This document shows positions 1 to 11,759 of a stretch of 64,000 nucleotides of DNA, one piece after another (position 1 is the first letter of the stretch; every line of letters starts with the position of its first letter). The notes under the pieces were generated by a model, which had not been told where the DNA came from, searched no databases, and was given only the letters and a program-made list of their open reading frames with translations. The DNA comes from Budorcas taxicolor (lineage: Eukaryota; Chordata; Mammalia; Artiodactyla; Bovidae): the NCBI RefSeq assembly GCF_023091745.1, contig NC_068933.1:22944001-23008000 (forward strand), read 5' to 3'. Both the position numbers and the translations under genes were made by a program.

Positions 1-44
1 TCACTCTCCACCCTGCATAGGCCACTGATTTCCAGGTTCTACTA

Positions 45-160
45 CCCTCTGTTCTCCTCCTCCTCCCTTCCCTCCCCGCCTCACACCCTCCCTTCCTTCC
101 TTATTTCTCTCTTTGTCTCTCTCCATTTCTATCTTTGTCTCTCTCTCCTCTACCTCATTT
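45..160. repeat. Pyrimidine-rich low-complexity tract
   Basis: This is an almost pure C/T tract with ccttcc and ctctct runs. It is low complexity with no coding content. Confidence 0.8.
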
Positions 161-319
161 TTTTTTCATCCTCATCATGATTTACTCTCACTTTGGCAGA
201 AAGCTCTTCTCTGACCACACTTCACCAGATGGGACACTTCCCCTGCAGTTACTGTATACCTCATTACCCTATCTATTTTCTTCTTACCCTTGTTCCTATC
301 AGAAACTATGTATATGAAT

Positions 320-2700
320 TTTTTTACTTTCCGTATGTCTTCTCATGTTGACTATAATATTGAAGACAGCAGAGATTTTCTATCTCTTATTCACTGATGA
401 ACGTTTTGTTCCCTTTCACAGAACAGTTGTGACTGCAGGGAAGATGGGAGGGGAGAAAATTTCACATCTTGGCTTTGATTTAAGGGGATTAAGTTACTGA
501 AATACATAGAACTAAGGCAGCCTCGCTCATTAAGAAGTTCCTCTTCCCCTGGCCTGTAGTGACAGCATGAAATGAAAGCTCTGCTGTAGAGTTCAACCTT
601 GCCAGAATCTGCAAACACACAGCTTTGTTTTCAGACATGAGCTATTTGCTGGAGTTTAGCCACGGACATATGAAAAGTTAGAACTTTGCAAAATATTCAT
701 ACTTGAGCTTTTAACAACAAGGACACAAGATTTATCCAAAGCATCTGATCTGTGGCCAACTCTATTTTGTGATGTTTAATGTATAATGCTTGATGCTAGT
801 CTGTACACTTTACATTTCAGGCTGAACGCTGTAATAGATGATAAACAAGGAAGCATCCATGAATGAAAGGGAAATGCAATAAGCTTATTTCTCTGAAGAA
901 ATATCTTAGACCAAGGCTGCTTGATTTTATTCTTTTGGCAGGTCATTTAAAATAATTCGATGCTCAGCCCATAGACTTGAAAAAGTTTTTAAGCACAATC
1001 TCAGCATCCAGTTAATACAAATTGTTTCTAAGTCTACTGTTGATAGGTAGGATAGCTTCAGGGTATTCTGTTTTATCCAACGTTAACTTAGTAGCTGGAA
1101 AAATATCAAGACATATTTTCTAACACTCCAGGAAATGTTATTTCACTGGCTTCTATTGATTTCATTAATATTTTTATTCCTGTAAAAGTGTTGCATATGC
1201 AGTGTAAAACTTGATTCTGTGTCTGCCTGGTGGTAAAACCTCATCTTTATGCTTGAGGATGTTATGACTGGTGAATGAAAGACAATCACACAAAAACATA
1301 TGTGAACACAGAGATATGTAAAGAACATTACCTTGACAAACGAAAGTTTGGTTTAAATGAGAAGGAAATTATATAAGCAAATACATTGAGGGAGTAATTA
1401 AGGAGATTTTGAGTCTTCTCTTCAGGCAGATCCTTCCATTTTGTGTATTATTTAAAGAGAATTAAAAATTTTTAATATTTCTGGGACTCTATTTTAAAGT
1501 ATAAGCAGGGTTTTACTATAAATAACATTTAAAAAAATATAACAAAGTTCGGTAGCATTGAGGAATATGATGTAGGGTAACATTCAGATCTGTTTGCAAA
1601 TATCCTGGCCCTTCTTAAGCACAATGAAACTTTATGATCACAAAAGTTCTGTAATTCTCTGTCAAAGCCTCATTAACTGTTTAGACAACACAGATGATGG
1701 CAGGAAACTGAAGAAATAATTCAGTATAGTACTCTGAGGGAATTAACATAACTCAGAAAAATTCTTAATGTATTCTCAAAATGAATGACTTTATGGAAGT
1801 AGGACTAAGCCTTTCAGTTTGACATTAAACTTTCAACCAAGCACAGTTTCAGCTTACCCAAATAATTTCTTAATGGTAGCTGAATTAATGATCTTTTGAT
1901 CAACTTAATCTAATAAACCAATTATTTGACTTGTGAAAAATAGTTTTTGTTAATATTAACAGTCTACTTTACCTGTTTGAAGTACAGAGACCTCTATGGC
2001 ATTAGATGACTCCATGCAATTACCCTAGTCCTTGTTCTTTGGGGTCGGCCCTAATGGTGATTAGGGAATTTAGGGTGATTAAAAGAAAAAGTCCAAAAAC
2101 AAAATCAAAGATCTGATTCAAGCAGTCACCTCACTCATGTCACTACTCATCCATCCCCTTAGCGAAACCTCCTGACTACTCCCTGGTACCCACACCCTTC
2201 AGGCTTTCATCACAGTAGAGTTTCCCTTTGAGGTCACTGCTGACGGTCCTTTCAAAGCTGATTTCACCCAGGTAAATATCTCAGACAGATGAGAAAATGG
2301 CAACATGAGTCACAAATGACGTTTACCTCCAAAGGGCTGTTCCTGAGACCATGACACCTCTCAATAGGTCTTGCTTCTAAGGAAACTCACAGTGCTTTCA
2401 TGTTTTGTTTTTTTAATTTTGTTTACTCTTACTCTGCCCAACCCTGATACTTTGCACATTACAGGACATTTTAAAGTTTCCTAATAGTAATGGCTTGAAC
2501 ACACAAGAATAGTAAACAGTCATGTGCAAATAACTCTGTATGGTCAGTGAGAAGCTTAACTATTTTTATAAGAAAAAGTATTTACATAAATATATGTCTA
2601 TGTTATAGAGAATTCAAAGTAAGTAATCACAATTCATGTGATTGTAGAGGCTTTTTTTTTCAAAATTGGGTGAAAGAAGGTTGAAAATGAATATTGGCTT
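320..2700. other. AT-rich unique sequence upstream of exon A
   Basis: I see no exon, RNA gene or recognisable mobile element in this stretch. Open frames are short and unsupported by splice signals. It is presumably intron or 5' flank of the gene. Confidence 0.5.
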
Positions 2701-2702
2701 AT

Positions 2703-2795
2703 TAAGCATTACAATATTGTAAAGTAATTAGCCTCCAATTAAAATAAATAAATCTATATTAAAAAGAAAAATAAAATTTAAAAAAAAGAAATTAA
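2703..2795 (+). mobile_element. L1 3' tail fragment
   Basis: The sequence acaatattgtaaagtaatt followed by agcctccaattaaaataaat and an A-rich tail matches the 3' end of artiodactyl L1 elements. Only the last ~90 bp are present, so this is a strongly 5'-truncated copy. Confidence 0.6.
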
Positions 2796-3325
2796 TATTG
2801 GCAATAACATAGCTTGAAAAAGCAGTAAGTGGCAACACACAAAAAACAAAACAAAACTTTTTGCCTTATTTGATTCTTTTCCAATTTTTTTTTACTGTAC
2901 TCAGAAATAGTCATCCAAAAATATTATCTTGTATTCATCCTTAAAACCTGAAAACAATTATTAGTATGTTATAAATGATTTGTGTGTATAACTGATTTGA
3001 CAAAAAAGAATAAATCTACAACTTTTCCCAAGAATAATCTGAAAATAGTAAATGTATCAGTATCATAGATGTTATGCCTCTTTTTCATTGTGCCTTGCTC
3101 TAGAAAACATATATTTAATATTCCTGTAAAAATGCCTTCTTGGCAGGAGGTCGGTATTTTCCCAGTGAACAGTCCACTGATGGTACAGAATAGAACGTTC
3201 CCGCCCCCTTAAATAGAAGACTGCATATTACTGTGTCCTTTGTGTCCCATTGAAGAACAGGGAACTTTTTAGTCTTTCCAAGAAACGGCCTTTCAGATTG
3301 AGTAACGGCGTGCTCTGTTCCTCAG

Positions 3326-3475
3326 GAAAGAAGAGAAGATCGAGATAGGGCACGACTAGACTCGATGGTGCTGCTGATCATGAAGCTGGACCAGCTCGAT
3401 CAGGACATTGAGAACGCCCTCAGCTCCAGCTCCTCTCCGTCCAGCACACCAACCAGCCTGCGGCGGCAAGTCCCT
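3326..3475 (+). CDS. Internal exon A of an unrecognised protein-coding gene
   Basis: This 150-bp segment (50 codons) is preceded by a pyrimidine-rich acceptor (tgctctgttcctcag, AG at 3324-3325) and followed by a gtgagc donor at 3476. Only one of three frames is open. It reads from ERREDRDRARLDSMVLLIMK through KLDQLDQDIENALS into a Ser/Pro/Thr run and ends in LRRQVP. The first half is highly charged with leucines spaced as in a short coiled coil; the second half looks disordered. Both splice junctions are phase 0. GC content is far above the AT-rich flanks, and CpGs remain, as expected of a conserved exon. No signal peptide or catalytic motif is visible. I do not recognise the protein; a cytoplasmic adaptor or scaffold would fit the composition, but that is only a guess. 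The exon joins in frame to the exon at 11199. Confidence 0.8.
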
Positions 3476-3769
3476 GTGAGCTTCCCACCTCCCGCTTCCC
3501 ACATGTGAATGTGTCCCTGCACCTATAGAGGCCCTCTTGAGAATGAAACATCTTGGATGGCCCAATCCACCCCCATGTGACCCTGATAGTGTTCCATAAA
3601 CATCACTCAAATCATTCTAGGCTTCACGCAGAGTCCATCAGAGACGTGTGTGATCCAAAAGAAAATGGTTATTATTAGACAGGAGAGAGGGTCACTTTGG
3701 GAAGTTACTTTGCTTCCTAGTGATCAAATTCTCTTCATTGCTGTTGTTTCCCTCATTGTCAGTCTTCTC

Positions 3770-3970
3770 TGATATGTTGTAAACACCTTTAGCGATGCTC
3801 TATTTATCTTGTTTAGTATTTTATTTCCAGTTTCCCACAAATTTACACTGAATATAGAAGATGGTTAATAAGTATCTGTGGATGAATGGATGAATGATTG
3901 GATGGATAGATGAGTGGGCAAGTAGATGGACGGATGGGTAGGCACGTGGATGGATGGAAGAATGAATGCT
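3770..3970 (+). repeat. L2-like 3' end running into a degenerate ATGG microsatellite
   Basis: The left part resembles an L2 3' end (aatatagaagatggttaata, then tggatgaatggatgaatg). From about 3882 it becomes an imperfect (ATGG)n tract to about 3968 with many substitutions. The tract probably grew from the gaatgaatg-type terminus of L2. Confidence 0.5.
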
Positions 3971-4784
3971 GATTGAAGTAACTCAGCATATTACAAGAAA
4001 GAATTTACCTGAAGTCAACTTGAGAACACTCTAAAATTCACTCAGTGAAAGATAATGAATAGGACAGAGGTGAAAACTTTATTCTACTGTGCATTAATTT
4101 CATATAAGATAGACTCTCTTGTGAGAGTCTAACACCCAAGATAAAATTTAGAAGACATATATGCCAAAATGTCTATATACTTCACATATTTAATATTATG
4201 TTCATATTAAATGGCTTAGTTTTTGCATATCTAGCAAAAGTGATGGTAGAATTTACTTGTAATTAAGCCATGGACCCCTTTTGAGAACCTACCAAAATAG
4301 AACTATTCTGTATCAAATTATTTTGTATAGTTCTACTATTGATTATGAAGTTATTCAAGACTTATTCTGACTGTGGTACAGAATATTTCACAGAAAATAA
4401 GCAAGTTAAATTAGTAGCTAACCTTAGTATATATGAATGCATTACATAGTGTGCATTACGTATGCTAACACATTCCTTCCTTATAACATTGTTCAGAGTA
4501 AAAAGAATAGAAAAGTTAGTAATTGTATGTATAAGAGCCATGTCATTCAACCACTATCCCATACTTCTTTTCATAGCTGACTATTATGGGAATCTGATAC
4601 CTTGAGTAAAAAGCAATTTTAATTTAAAAATGAAAAAAAATTATGACATTAAATACTTCAGTCTAGACCTAGAAAGCCAATAGAAATGACATTTTTCTTC
4701 TTGTTTGTAACCTTCTGGATAATTTTTCCTTATCCTTCAGGATTCATCTCAGATGTTTTCTTTACAGTGAAGAAGGGAGAAGGA

Positions 4785-4903
4785 GAAGGGAAGTCACTCA
4801 GTCGTGTACGACTCTTTGCGACCCCATGGACTGTAGCCTACCAAGCTCCTCCATCCATGGGATTTTCCAGGCAACAGTACTGGAGTGGGTTGCCATTTCC
4901 TTA
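4785..4903 (-). mobile_element. Bov-A SINE monomer
   Basis: The complement of the Bov-A body is present: a cagtcgtgt/cgactctttgcgacccc block, the ccatggactgtagcctacca block and the ggagtgggttgccatttcc block. No tRNA-related head is visible, so this is a truncated Bov-tA or half of a Bov-A2. Confidence 0.75.
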
Positions 4904-5654
4904 AGTCTTCCCTAAATCTCCATACGTCTTCCCAGACAGAATCACTTACTCCTCCCCTGGTGCCACAGTGTCTCACACATACTTCAGTAGGACAGACATC
5001 CAAGTGAAGGAAACACAACCAGAGTAGCCTCCTGAAGACCATCAAGAAGGGTGTTTTAACCTTGTTTACAGATGAAAGGTGCAGAGAAGCTTCATGCTTA
5101 TTTTCACCATTTCACTTTGTGCTCATTTTCATCATTTTCAATAAATGTAAAGCCCTACTTTTCAATAGGAGAGGCTTCTCAGTACTTTTTTGCCATTAAT
5201 GTACATGTGGGATACATTTTCTCTTTTAAAGTTTTCTGTTGTGAATTGCTAATCTCTCCCTATCTCTTTAATGGTTGTTCTTTTCCTTCTATATTGACCT
5301 TTCCTCAGTACTAGGTATTTAGGGAAAAAAAGCACAGCACAGATTTCTGCTAAATAAAACTCCATATTATTGTCTCCAGCTCAGAGAGCAAAACAGCCCT
5401 TACCTGCTACATGTGGTTCTTTGTTGGAAGGTAAAGACAATACCAAACAAGAGCTAAGGTGGGTGATGATTAGATTGGCCTACATCTATTTCTTCTCCCT
5501 CCATTTCAAGTGTAAACTGGATTTTATATCACATGCACTGTCTCATGGACCATCACCATCCTCCCTGAGCAGTGGTTGATTCTGTAAATGAAAATGTGTT
5601 TCCGAGTTTTTAATTCAGCAGATAATTGAACTAAGCCCAACAATACAATAGAAA

Positions 5655-5885
5655 CATAAACTTTAGAGTCTGCAGGCCTGGGTTCACATGCCAGCTCTGC
5701 AACTGAATGTCTGAGAACATAAGAAAAGTGTTTAATTTCTCAACTTCAAGTTCACATAAAAGCAGGAGAGATTATTTCCTACTTAATGGCTGGTTGGGAG
5801 GAGTTAATGAAAGAAGATATGTAAATGCATTCAAAGATCTGATACAGACTACATATTTGGTATTTGTTAATTCATTTTCCTTCTC
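5655..5885 (-). mobile_element. MIR SINE (old)
   Basis: The antisense MIR order is recognisable: a degraded gcctgggttcacatgccagc block, a following tctcaacttcaag core, and the ggaggagttaatgaaag segment. It is heavily diverged, as usual for this family. Confidence 0.55.
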
Positions 5886-6301
5886 CCATGTCTTCACTCA
5901 CACCAGACACTGGGCTAAAGATGAATAAGACATAGCCTGAATCCCTCAAAATTTCTTTTTGGTCTCTGTGTTTTTCTAAGTCATCCCTTTTTCTTTATTT
6001 CTGTTCCTTGGTGTTTAAAGCTAATTTTAACATCCTCTCATCATCAAAAATTTTTCCACATGCGATTTCCATTCCATTTGATAATTGTGCCATGGAATAA
6101 GTGGGTTATAACAGATGATTATGACCTTGACTGTCCATCAAGGAGCTGTGTCCCAGATTCGGAGGAGAAGCCTCCTCTGACACACCCTCATACTCCACTG
6201 TGAATCCACAGTTTAGGGCAGAGGGGAAGACATGCAATGAAACAGTGACCTCAGTTTGAAATTATTTATAAGAAAAGGTTAGAGTGGGCTCTACATATAA
6301 T

Positions 6302-6495
6302 GTGCCGTGTGCTTAGTCGCTCAGTCATGTCCGACTCTTTGCAACCCTGTGGACTGTAGCCTGCCAGGTTCCTCTGTCCATGGGGATTCTCCAGGCAAGG
6401 ATCCTGGAGTGGGTTGCCATACCCTCCTCCAGGAGATCTTCGCAACCCAGGATCAAACCCAGGTCTCCCACATTGCAGGCAGATTCTCTATAATA
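6302..6495 (-). mobile_element. Bov-tA SINE
   Basis: The antisense copy starts with the gtgcttagtcgctcagtcat 3' end, continues through the Bov-A body, and reaches the tRNA-related head (acccaggtctcccacattgc, then aggcagattct). The extreme head is diverged. Confidence 0.8.
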
Positions 6496-6539
6496 AAGGG
6501 AGTTAATATGAGCTGGAGTAGTAAAGAATGGCTTTAAAA

Positions 6540-6842
6540 ATAAAATAAGGGTATTTTTATTGGAGTATAGTTTCTGCTGTACAACAAAGTGAATCAGCTA
6601 TGTGTGCACTTGTATACCCGCCTCTTGGACCTCCCTCCCAAACCCCATCCCAGCCCTACCCATTTAGGTGACCACAAAGCACCAAGTTGAGCTCCTGTGC
6701 TACGTGGCAGCTTCCCCCTGTCTGGTGGGGTATATATATCAACCCCAGTCTCCCAGTTCAATCCTCCCACCTCACCACCATGTTCTCACGGCTGTTCAGT
6801 GTCTGTGTCTCTCTTCCTGACCTGCAAATAGGTTCATAAGGG
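6540..6842 (-). mobile_element. L1 3' UTR fragment
   Basis: The antisense segment shows the L1 3' UTR landmarks: attggagtatag, tttctgctgtacaacaaagt gaatcagctatg, the cccatttaggtgaccacaaa block and the gacctgcaaataggttcat block. It lacks coding sequence. Confidence 0.75.
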
Positions 6843-6884
6843 TAGAGTTAACATTTATGAAGGCTGCCTTGATAGAGCTGGACA

Positions 6885-7070
6885 AGTGAGGGTTGGACAG
6901 ATCTGAGTTTTAATGTCAGTCCTGCCACAGACTGTGAACTTAGTCAAGTTACTTGCTTTAAGCTTTGGCTTCATCATCCATCAGATGATAATAATAATAT
7001 CTTCCAAAATGTTTGTGAACATGGAACAGTACAGTATTGTCTATAAATGGTAAAAGCACAATTAGTGGTG
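6885..7070 (-). mobile_element. MIR SINE (old)
   Basis: An antisense MIR-like order is visible: cagatctgagttttaatgtc, then a gtcaagttacttgctttaag block, then the atgataataataatatctt segment. It is diverged. Confidence 0.55.
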
Positions 7071-7529
7071 GATTTTTTAAATATTTATTATTTTACCTCA
7101 GAATTATTATATTGTTAGAAAGGTGCAAGGTTACCCTCTTATTTACCTAATTAATTCATAAACAGGAAGGAAAATTAATGCAAATGGTTTCTGGTAAACA
7201 AAAATGTCAAATAGAAATGGCTTAAAAACTACATGCTACTTAAGATTATGCATTTGATGTTTATAAATTACCTGCTATTTATGATTATCCATTTAATGTT
7301 GATTCAATATGAAATTTTAATACATTATTTTTCTCTTATGGTAAAATGTCTTTTCCATGTTAAAAAAAAAAATTACGTAGCCCTTAATCTGAAATCACTC
7401 AGGAATGAGAAATTTGGTTAGGGTTATATGTTTATACACACACACATACTTAAAGACTGTTGTATTCTGTTTCATATTTATTATTCTTTTGTATGTATTT
7501 TATACACTTTCTTTGTTTCCACTTTTAAA

Positions 7530-9416
7530 ATTTCTATTTGGAGCTTTATTGAGATATAGTTGACATATAACAATATTTAAGGTGTACAATGTAATGATTT
7601 GATACAGTTTTTCATTGCAAAATAATAACCAAATAAGGTTAGCTAACACATCCATCAACTAGTATAATTACAATTGTGTGCCTGTGTGTATGTATGTGGT
7701 GAGAACACTTAATATCTAATCTCTTAGCAACTTTCAAGTATAGAATAGAGTGATGTTAATACTGTCACGAAAGTGAAGATTAGATCCCCAGAACTTACAC
7801 ATCTTATACCTGGAAACTTGTACCCTCCGACCGTCATGTCCCCACTTTCCCCATCTCCCGGCCCCTGGCAGCCACCACTCTACCTTGTTTCTGTTTTGGC
7901 CTATTTTAGATTTCACACAGAAGTGAGATTTCTACAGTATTCGTATTTCTCTTATTTCATTTCACATAATGCTTTTAGGCCCTTCCGTGTTGTCAGAAGA
8001 GGCAGAATTTCTTTCTTTTCTGTAGATAAACAATTCCATTTTGTGTGTGTGTGTGTGTATTTGTATATATTTATATATATCACGTGTTCTGTATCCATTT
8101 ATCTATCCATCAGTAGACACTGGTTGTTTCCATGTCTTGGCTCTTGTGAATAATATAACAATTAACAGAGGGGTGCAGATGTGTCTTCAAGACAGTGATT
8201 TCATTTCCTTTGGATGCATACCCACACATGGAATTGCTAGATTATATGTAGTTCTTTTTTTAACTTTTTGAGGAACCTCCATACTGTTTTCCATAGTAAC
8301 TATATCCATTTATATTCCCACCAACAGTGTACTAGAATTCCCTTTTTTTCCACATTCTCATCAACACTCATTATCTCTTGTCTTTTTTATGATAGCCATT
8401 CTGACAGGTGTGAAGTGATATCTCACTGTGGTTTTAATTTGCATTTCCCTGATAATTAGTGATGTTCCGCATCATTTCGTGTACCTGTTGCCTATATGTA
8501 TGTCTTTGGAAAAATGTCTACTCAGGCACTCTGCTCATTTTTTAGTCAGATTTGTTTTCTGCTAGTAAGTTGTATAAGTTCCTTATATATTTTGTATGTT
8601 AACCCCTTATCTAATATTAGGTTTACAGATATTTTCTCCTAATTCTATAGGCTGTATCTTAATTCTGTTGTTTCCTTTGCTGTGCAGAAGCCATATAGTT
8701 AGATATAGTCCCATTTGTTTACTTTCGCTTCTATCGCTTGTGTTTTTGGTGTTATACCCAAAAAAACTGTTGCAAAGACCAATGTCAAGAAGCATTTTCT
8801 CTATGCTTTCTTATAGGAGTTTTACAGTTTCAGATCTTACATTTACATCTTTAATTCACTTGAAGTTAAATTTTGTGAGTGGTATAAGACGGGGATCCGA
8901 TTTAATTTATTTGCATGTGAATATCTGATTTTCCCAACATCATTTATTGAAAAGACTGTTTTTCCCCATTGAGTATTCTTAACCCCACTGTTGAATGTTA
9001 GTTGACTGTACATGCATGCTTTTATTTCTAGGCTCTCTATTGCTATTCCATTGATCTCTGTCTCTGTTTCTGTGCCAGTACCATACTGTTTGATTACTGT
9101 AGCACTAAAATTTGAAATAGGAGAATGTGATGCGTCCAGCTTTGTTATTATTTTTGAAGATTTCTTTGGCTATCCACAGTCTTTTGTGATTCCATCCAAA
9201 TTTTAGGATTTTTTTTTTTCTTTTCTCTGAAAAATGTCATTGGCATTCTGACAGGGATTGCACTAAATCTATACATCACTTTGGGTAGCATGATATTTTT
9301 CACAATTTTATTTTTTCCAATTCAGGAGCATGAGATAGCTTTCCAATTATTTGTGTCTTCTTCAATTTCTTTCATCAATGTCTTATAGTTTCTAATGTAG
9401 AGATGTTGTGCCTCCT
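7530..9416 (-). mobile_element. L1 ORF2 C-terminus and 3' UTR, antisense
   Basis: About 1.9 kb matches an old mammalian L1 on the minus strand. Landmarks include ggagctttattgagatatag, the caccaacagtgtactagaat block, the tttaatttgcatttccctga block, the agttgtataagttccttata block and the cattgatctctgtctctgtt block. These are the usual antisense signatures of the ORF2 end and the downstream UTR. Stops and indels break the frame throughout, so no protein is encoded. A TG/TA microsatellite (8042-8080) has grown inside it. A Bov-tA abuts the right end. Orientation is opposite to the host gene. Confidence 0.8.
8042..8080. repeat. TG/TA microsatellite
   Basis: A (TG)n run is followed by imperfect TATATT units, nested in the L1 fragment. 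Probably length-polymorphic. Confidence 0.8.
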
Positions 9417-9609
9417 TGAAAGTGCAAGTTGCTCAGTTGTGTCCGACTCTGCGACCCCGTGGACTATACAGTCCATGAAATTCTCTAGGCCAGAATACTG
9501 GAGTGGGTAGCCTTCCCTTCTCCAGGCGATCTTCCCAACCCAGGGATTGAACCCAGGTCTCCTGCATTGCAGGCAAATTCTTTACCAGCTGAGCCACAAG
9601 GGAAGCCCT
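9417..9609 (-). mobile_element. Bov-tA SINE
   Basis: The antisense Bov-tA runs from tcagttgtgtccgactctgc to the tRNA-like head (aggtctcctgcattgcaggc, then ttctttaccagctgagccac) and ends at the agggaagccc head terminus. Confidence 0.85.
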
Positions 9610-9639
9610 TGGTTAAATATTAATATCTGTCAGTCTAGT

Positions 9640-10260
9640 TATTCTTCCATAAAACAATATTTATGAGCATATTCTAAGTGCCAGGTGCTACTATAAGCCT
9701 GGTGAATGTATCAATGAACAAGACAGGCGAAACCCCTACTCTGGTGATACAATAGAGTCCCAATAAAGGGAGACATTAAAGGATTAGATATAGAAATGAA
9801 TGAAAGGTGGATAGATGATACATACATAGGTAGAGATGGTGGATGGATTAACTTGATATATGGTAGATAAACAAGGTGATAAGATTGTAAAACAGAGAAT
9901 GGCATGCTATGGAGGTTGAAGGGAAGAAACTGAGCTTGGAATGTCAAAGGATGCTTCTGTGAAGAAGTGATATTCAAACTGAGAGCTGAGTGACAAGGGC
10001 TGGCAAAGGGAAATACTTGGGCAAGGGATTAATTAGAAAGGGCATAGTTGCTACTCTGGGAACCACCTTGGTGTACTAGAAGGACTGACAGACAGCAAGT
10101 ATAGCGGAAGCATACGGAAGCAAGAGAATGGTAGAACGTAAGACCAGAGAGTCGGGGTCCAGGGTAGATGATATTTATGCGTGTGGGCTGTGGCAAAGTT
10201 GAGATGTAGAAAGAGTAGACACAAAGATATTTAAATCATGATTTTCTCAGGATAAAATTA
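9640..10260 (+). repeat. Diverged ancient mammalian interspersed repeat
   Basis: The sequence carries the aagtgccaggtgctactata / gaacaagacag / agagctgagtgacaagg pattern seen in many old mammalian repeats. I do not assign the family with certainty. Similar decayed copies occur at about 31000-31200 and 38690-39250. Confidence 0.4.
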
Positions 10261-10489
10261 TCAAGTGGTGTATGCCTTCACTTCCTTCCCACCCACCACC
10301 CTTTGCAGTCTCCTCATCCTTGCCTTTCCTTTGTGTTCTCAGGCTACTATATAACATGGAGATAGCATTTAGTAAATTAAAGGCACTACCTTTGCAGTGA
10401 TTACTGAGTAATTACGTTCATTGAACAGGCATGTCTTATCCACATATTGTGCACCAGTTGCTCAGAAAACATAATGATATTAATAAGAA

Positions 10490-10655
10490 CATTATTTACA
10501 GTAATGCCTATCATTTAATGAAATTGAATATGTGCTTGTTGTATACAATTTGCATTATCTTGCTTAATCTTCATAAGCTTCTATGAGTGCCTGTGATTAT
10601 TACTCATTTTCAAATGAGGGAATTGAATTACATATGACAAATATGCCCATAATTC
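10490..10655 (+). mobile_element. MIR SINE (old)
   Basis: The sense MIR order is visible: catttaatgaaattgaat, then tatcttgcttaatcttcata, then attactcattttcaaatgag. It is diverged but in collinear order. Confidence 0.55.
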
Positions 10656-11198
10656 TGCCCCTAAATAGCTTTTAGTTCATTAGATAGACATACCCTTGAG
10701 CTAAATGATTCCAGGCCATGATGGTAGGTGTCACCATGGAGATTTAACGGGAACATAGAGTGAGGTGAGAAGAAATGAGAGCTATCTTTTCATTCGACAC
10801 CCATAACTGCATTGCATGAGGAACGTGAAGTGAGTTACTCAGGGTCACACAATGAGCCAGGGTTGTCTATGGGCTTATATTAATATCTCCCGACTTATTT
10901 CAGTGTCCTAGCTAGCTACCACTACTGCCCTTTCCAATGCACAATTGGCTGTTAAGTTGCTAAAGGAGTGTATTACCTCTTTTCTGTATTTGCATTCTAA
11001 AATGAGACCCTCTAAAGAGTACAACCATTAATACAAAATAGTGCATGGTTATGTGTGACAGGCCAGTGTTGGTTGTCATAACTATGTGGTGTGTCTGTGT
11101 GTGTTGGGAGGAGGAGGAGGTGAAAATGTGTGGGAGGCAGGGAGAAAGGCATGTAGAGAGTGTGGACATATCCTTCATAGCAATGAATTTTTTAATAG

Positions 11199-11339
11199 GA
11201 TCTGGAATCAGGACCTGAGAGTGGAACAGATACTACTTCGATAAATCAGACACAAATAAATTTGCCTGCTAACACTGAGTCCACTGACCCACAGTCTTCC
11301 ACCCCAGTGGCCAATTCTGGAACCAAACCCAAGTCTATG
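11199..11339 (+). CDS. Internal exon B of the same unrecognised gene
   Basis: This 141-bp segment (47 codons) has an acceptor with AG at 11197-11198 (ttttttaatag) and a strong donor gtaagt at 11340-11345. The phase-0 frame is open from end to end. It begins DLESGPESGTDTTS and ends with ANSGTKPKSM. It is rich in Ser, Thr, Asn, Pro and Gln, has no hydrophobic segment and is probably disordered. Joining it to exon A keeps the frame (..RRQVP then DLESG..), which supports one transcript on the + strand with an intron of 7,723 bp. The exon lies in unique sequence. No next exon is apparent downstream in this window, so the following intron may exceed 50 kb. The product is unknown to me. Confidence 0.75.
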
Positions 11340-11675
11340 GTAAGTTATATATGATAACAGTTTCAAGGTGAAGTGTTGATGATCATCATGTGAGAGTTGA
11401 TCTCTCATTTATTCAATTTAGAAGAAATACTCTTGGATTCCTAGTTGCAGTGACTTGAAATGTTTAACTATAACCCAACAAATGTTATTTTTTTTTTGTT
11501 TTATAGATGATTACACAAGTACTTTACTAAAATGGGTCATTGTTCTAAAATTATGCAAAATATGGTATTAAATTTTGTTGCTGGATACTCAGAACTTTAA
11601 AGAAACAAGAATGAAAATCTTCACGTGATTTTCCCTGTATTATTATTTTGACTACAAGGCTTACCAATGGGGAAA

Positions 11676-11750
11676 TTAATGGATGGATGGATGGATGGAT
11701 AGATAGGTACATAAACAGATAGATGGATAGATTAAAGGGTAGAGATAGGT
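11676..11750. repeat. ATGG/GATA microsatellite
   Basis: A (GGAT)n run is followed by imperfect GATA/CAGATA units. Confidence 0.8.
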
Positions 11751-11759
11751 ATATAATTT

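Larger units (their letters stand above)
3476..11198 (+). other. Intron between exons A and B
   Basis: The interval is bounded by a gtgagc donor and a ttaatag acceptor. It contains a degenerate ATGG repeat, MIR relics, one Bov-A and two Bov-tA copies, and antisense L1 fragments. No further exon-like open segment with splice signals was found inside it. Confidence 0.65.

Noticed and set aside
7773..8153. Open frame of 126 codons on the plus strand
   Set aside because: It lies wholly in antisense L1 sequence and includes a TG microsatellite.
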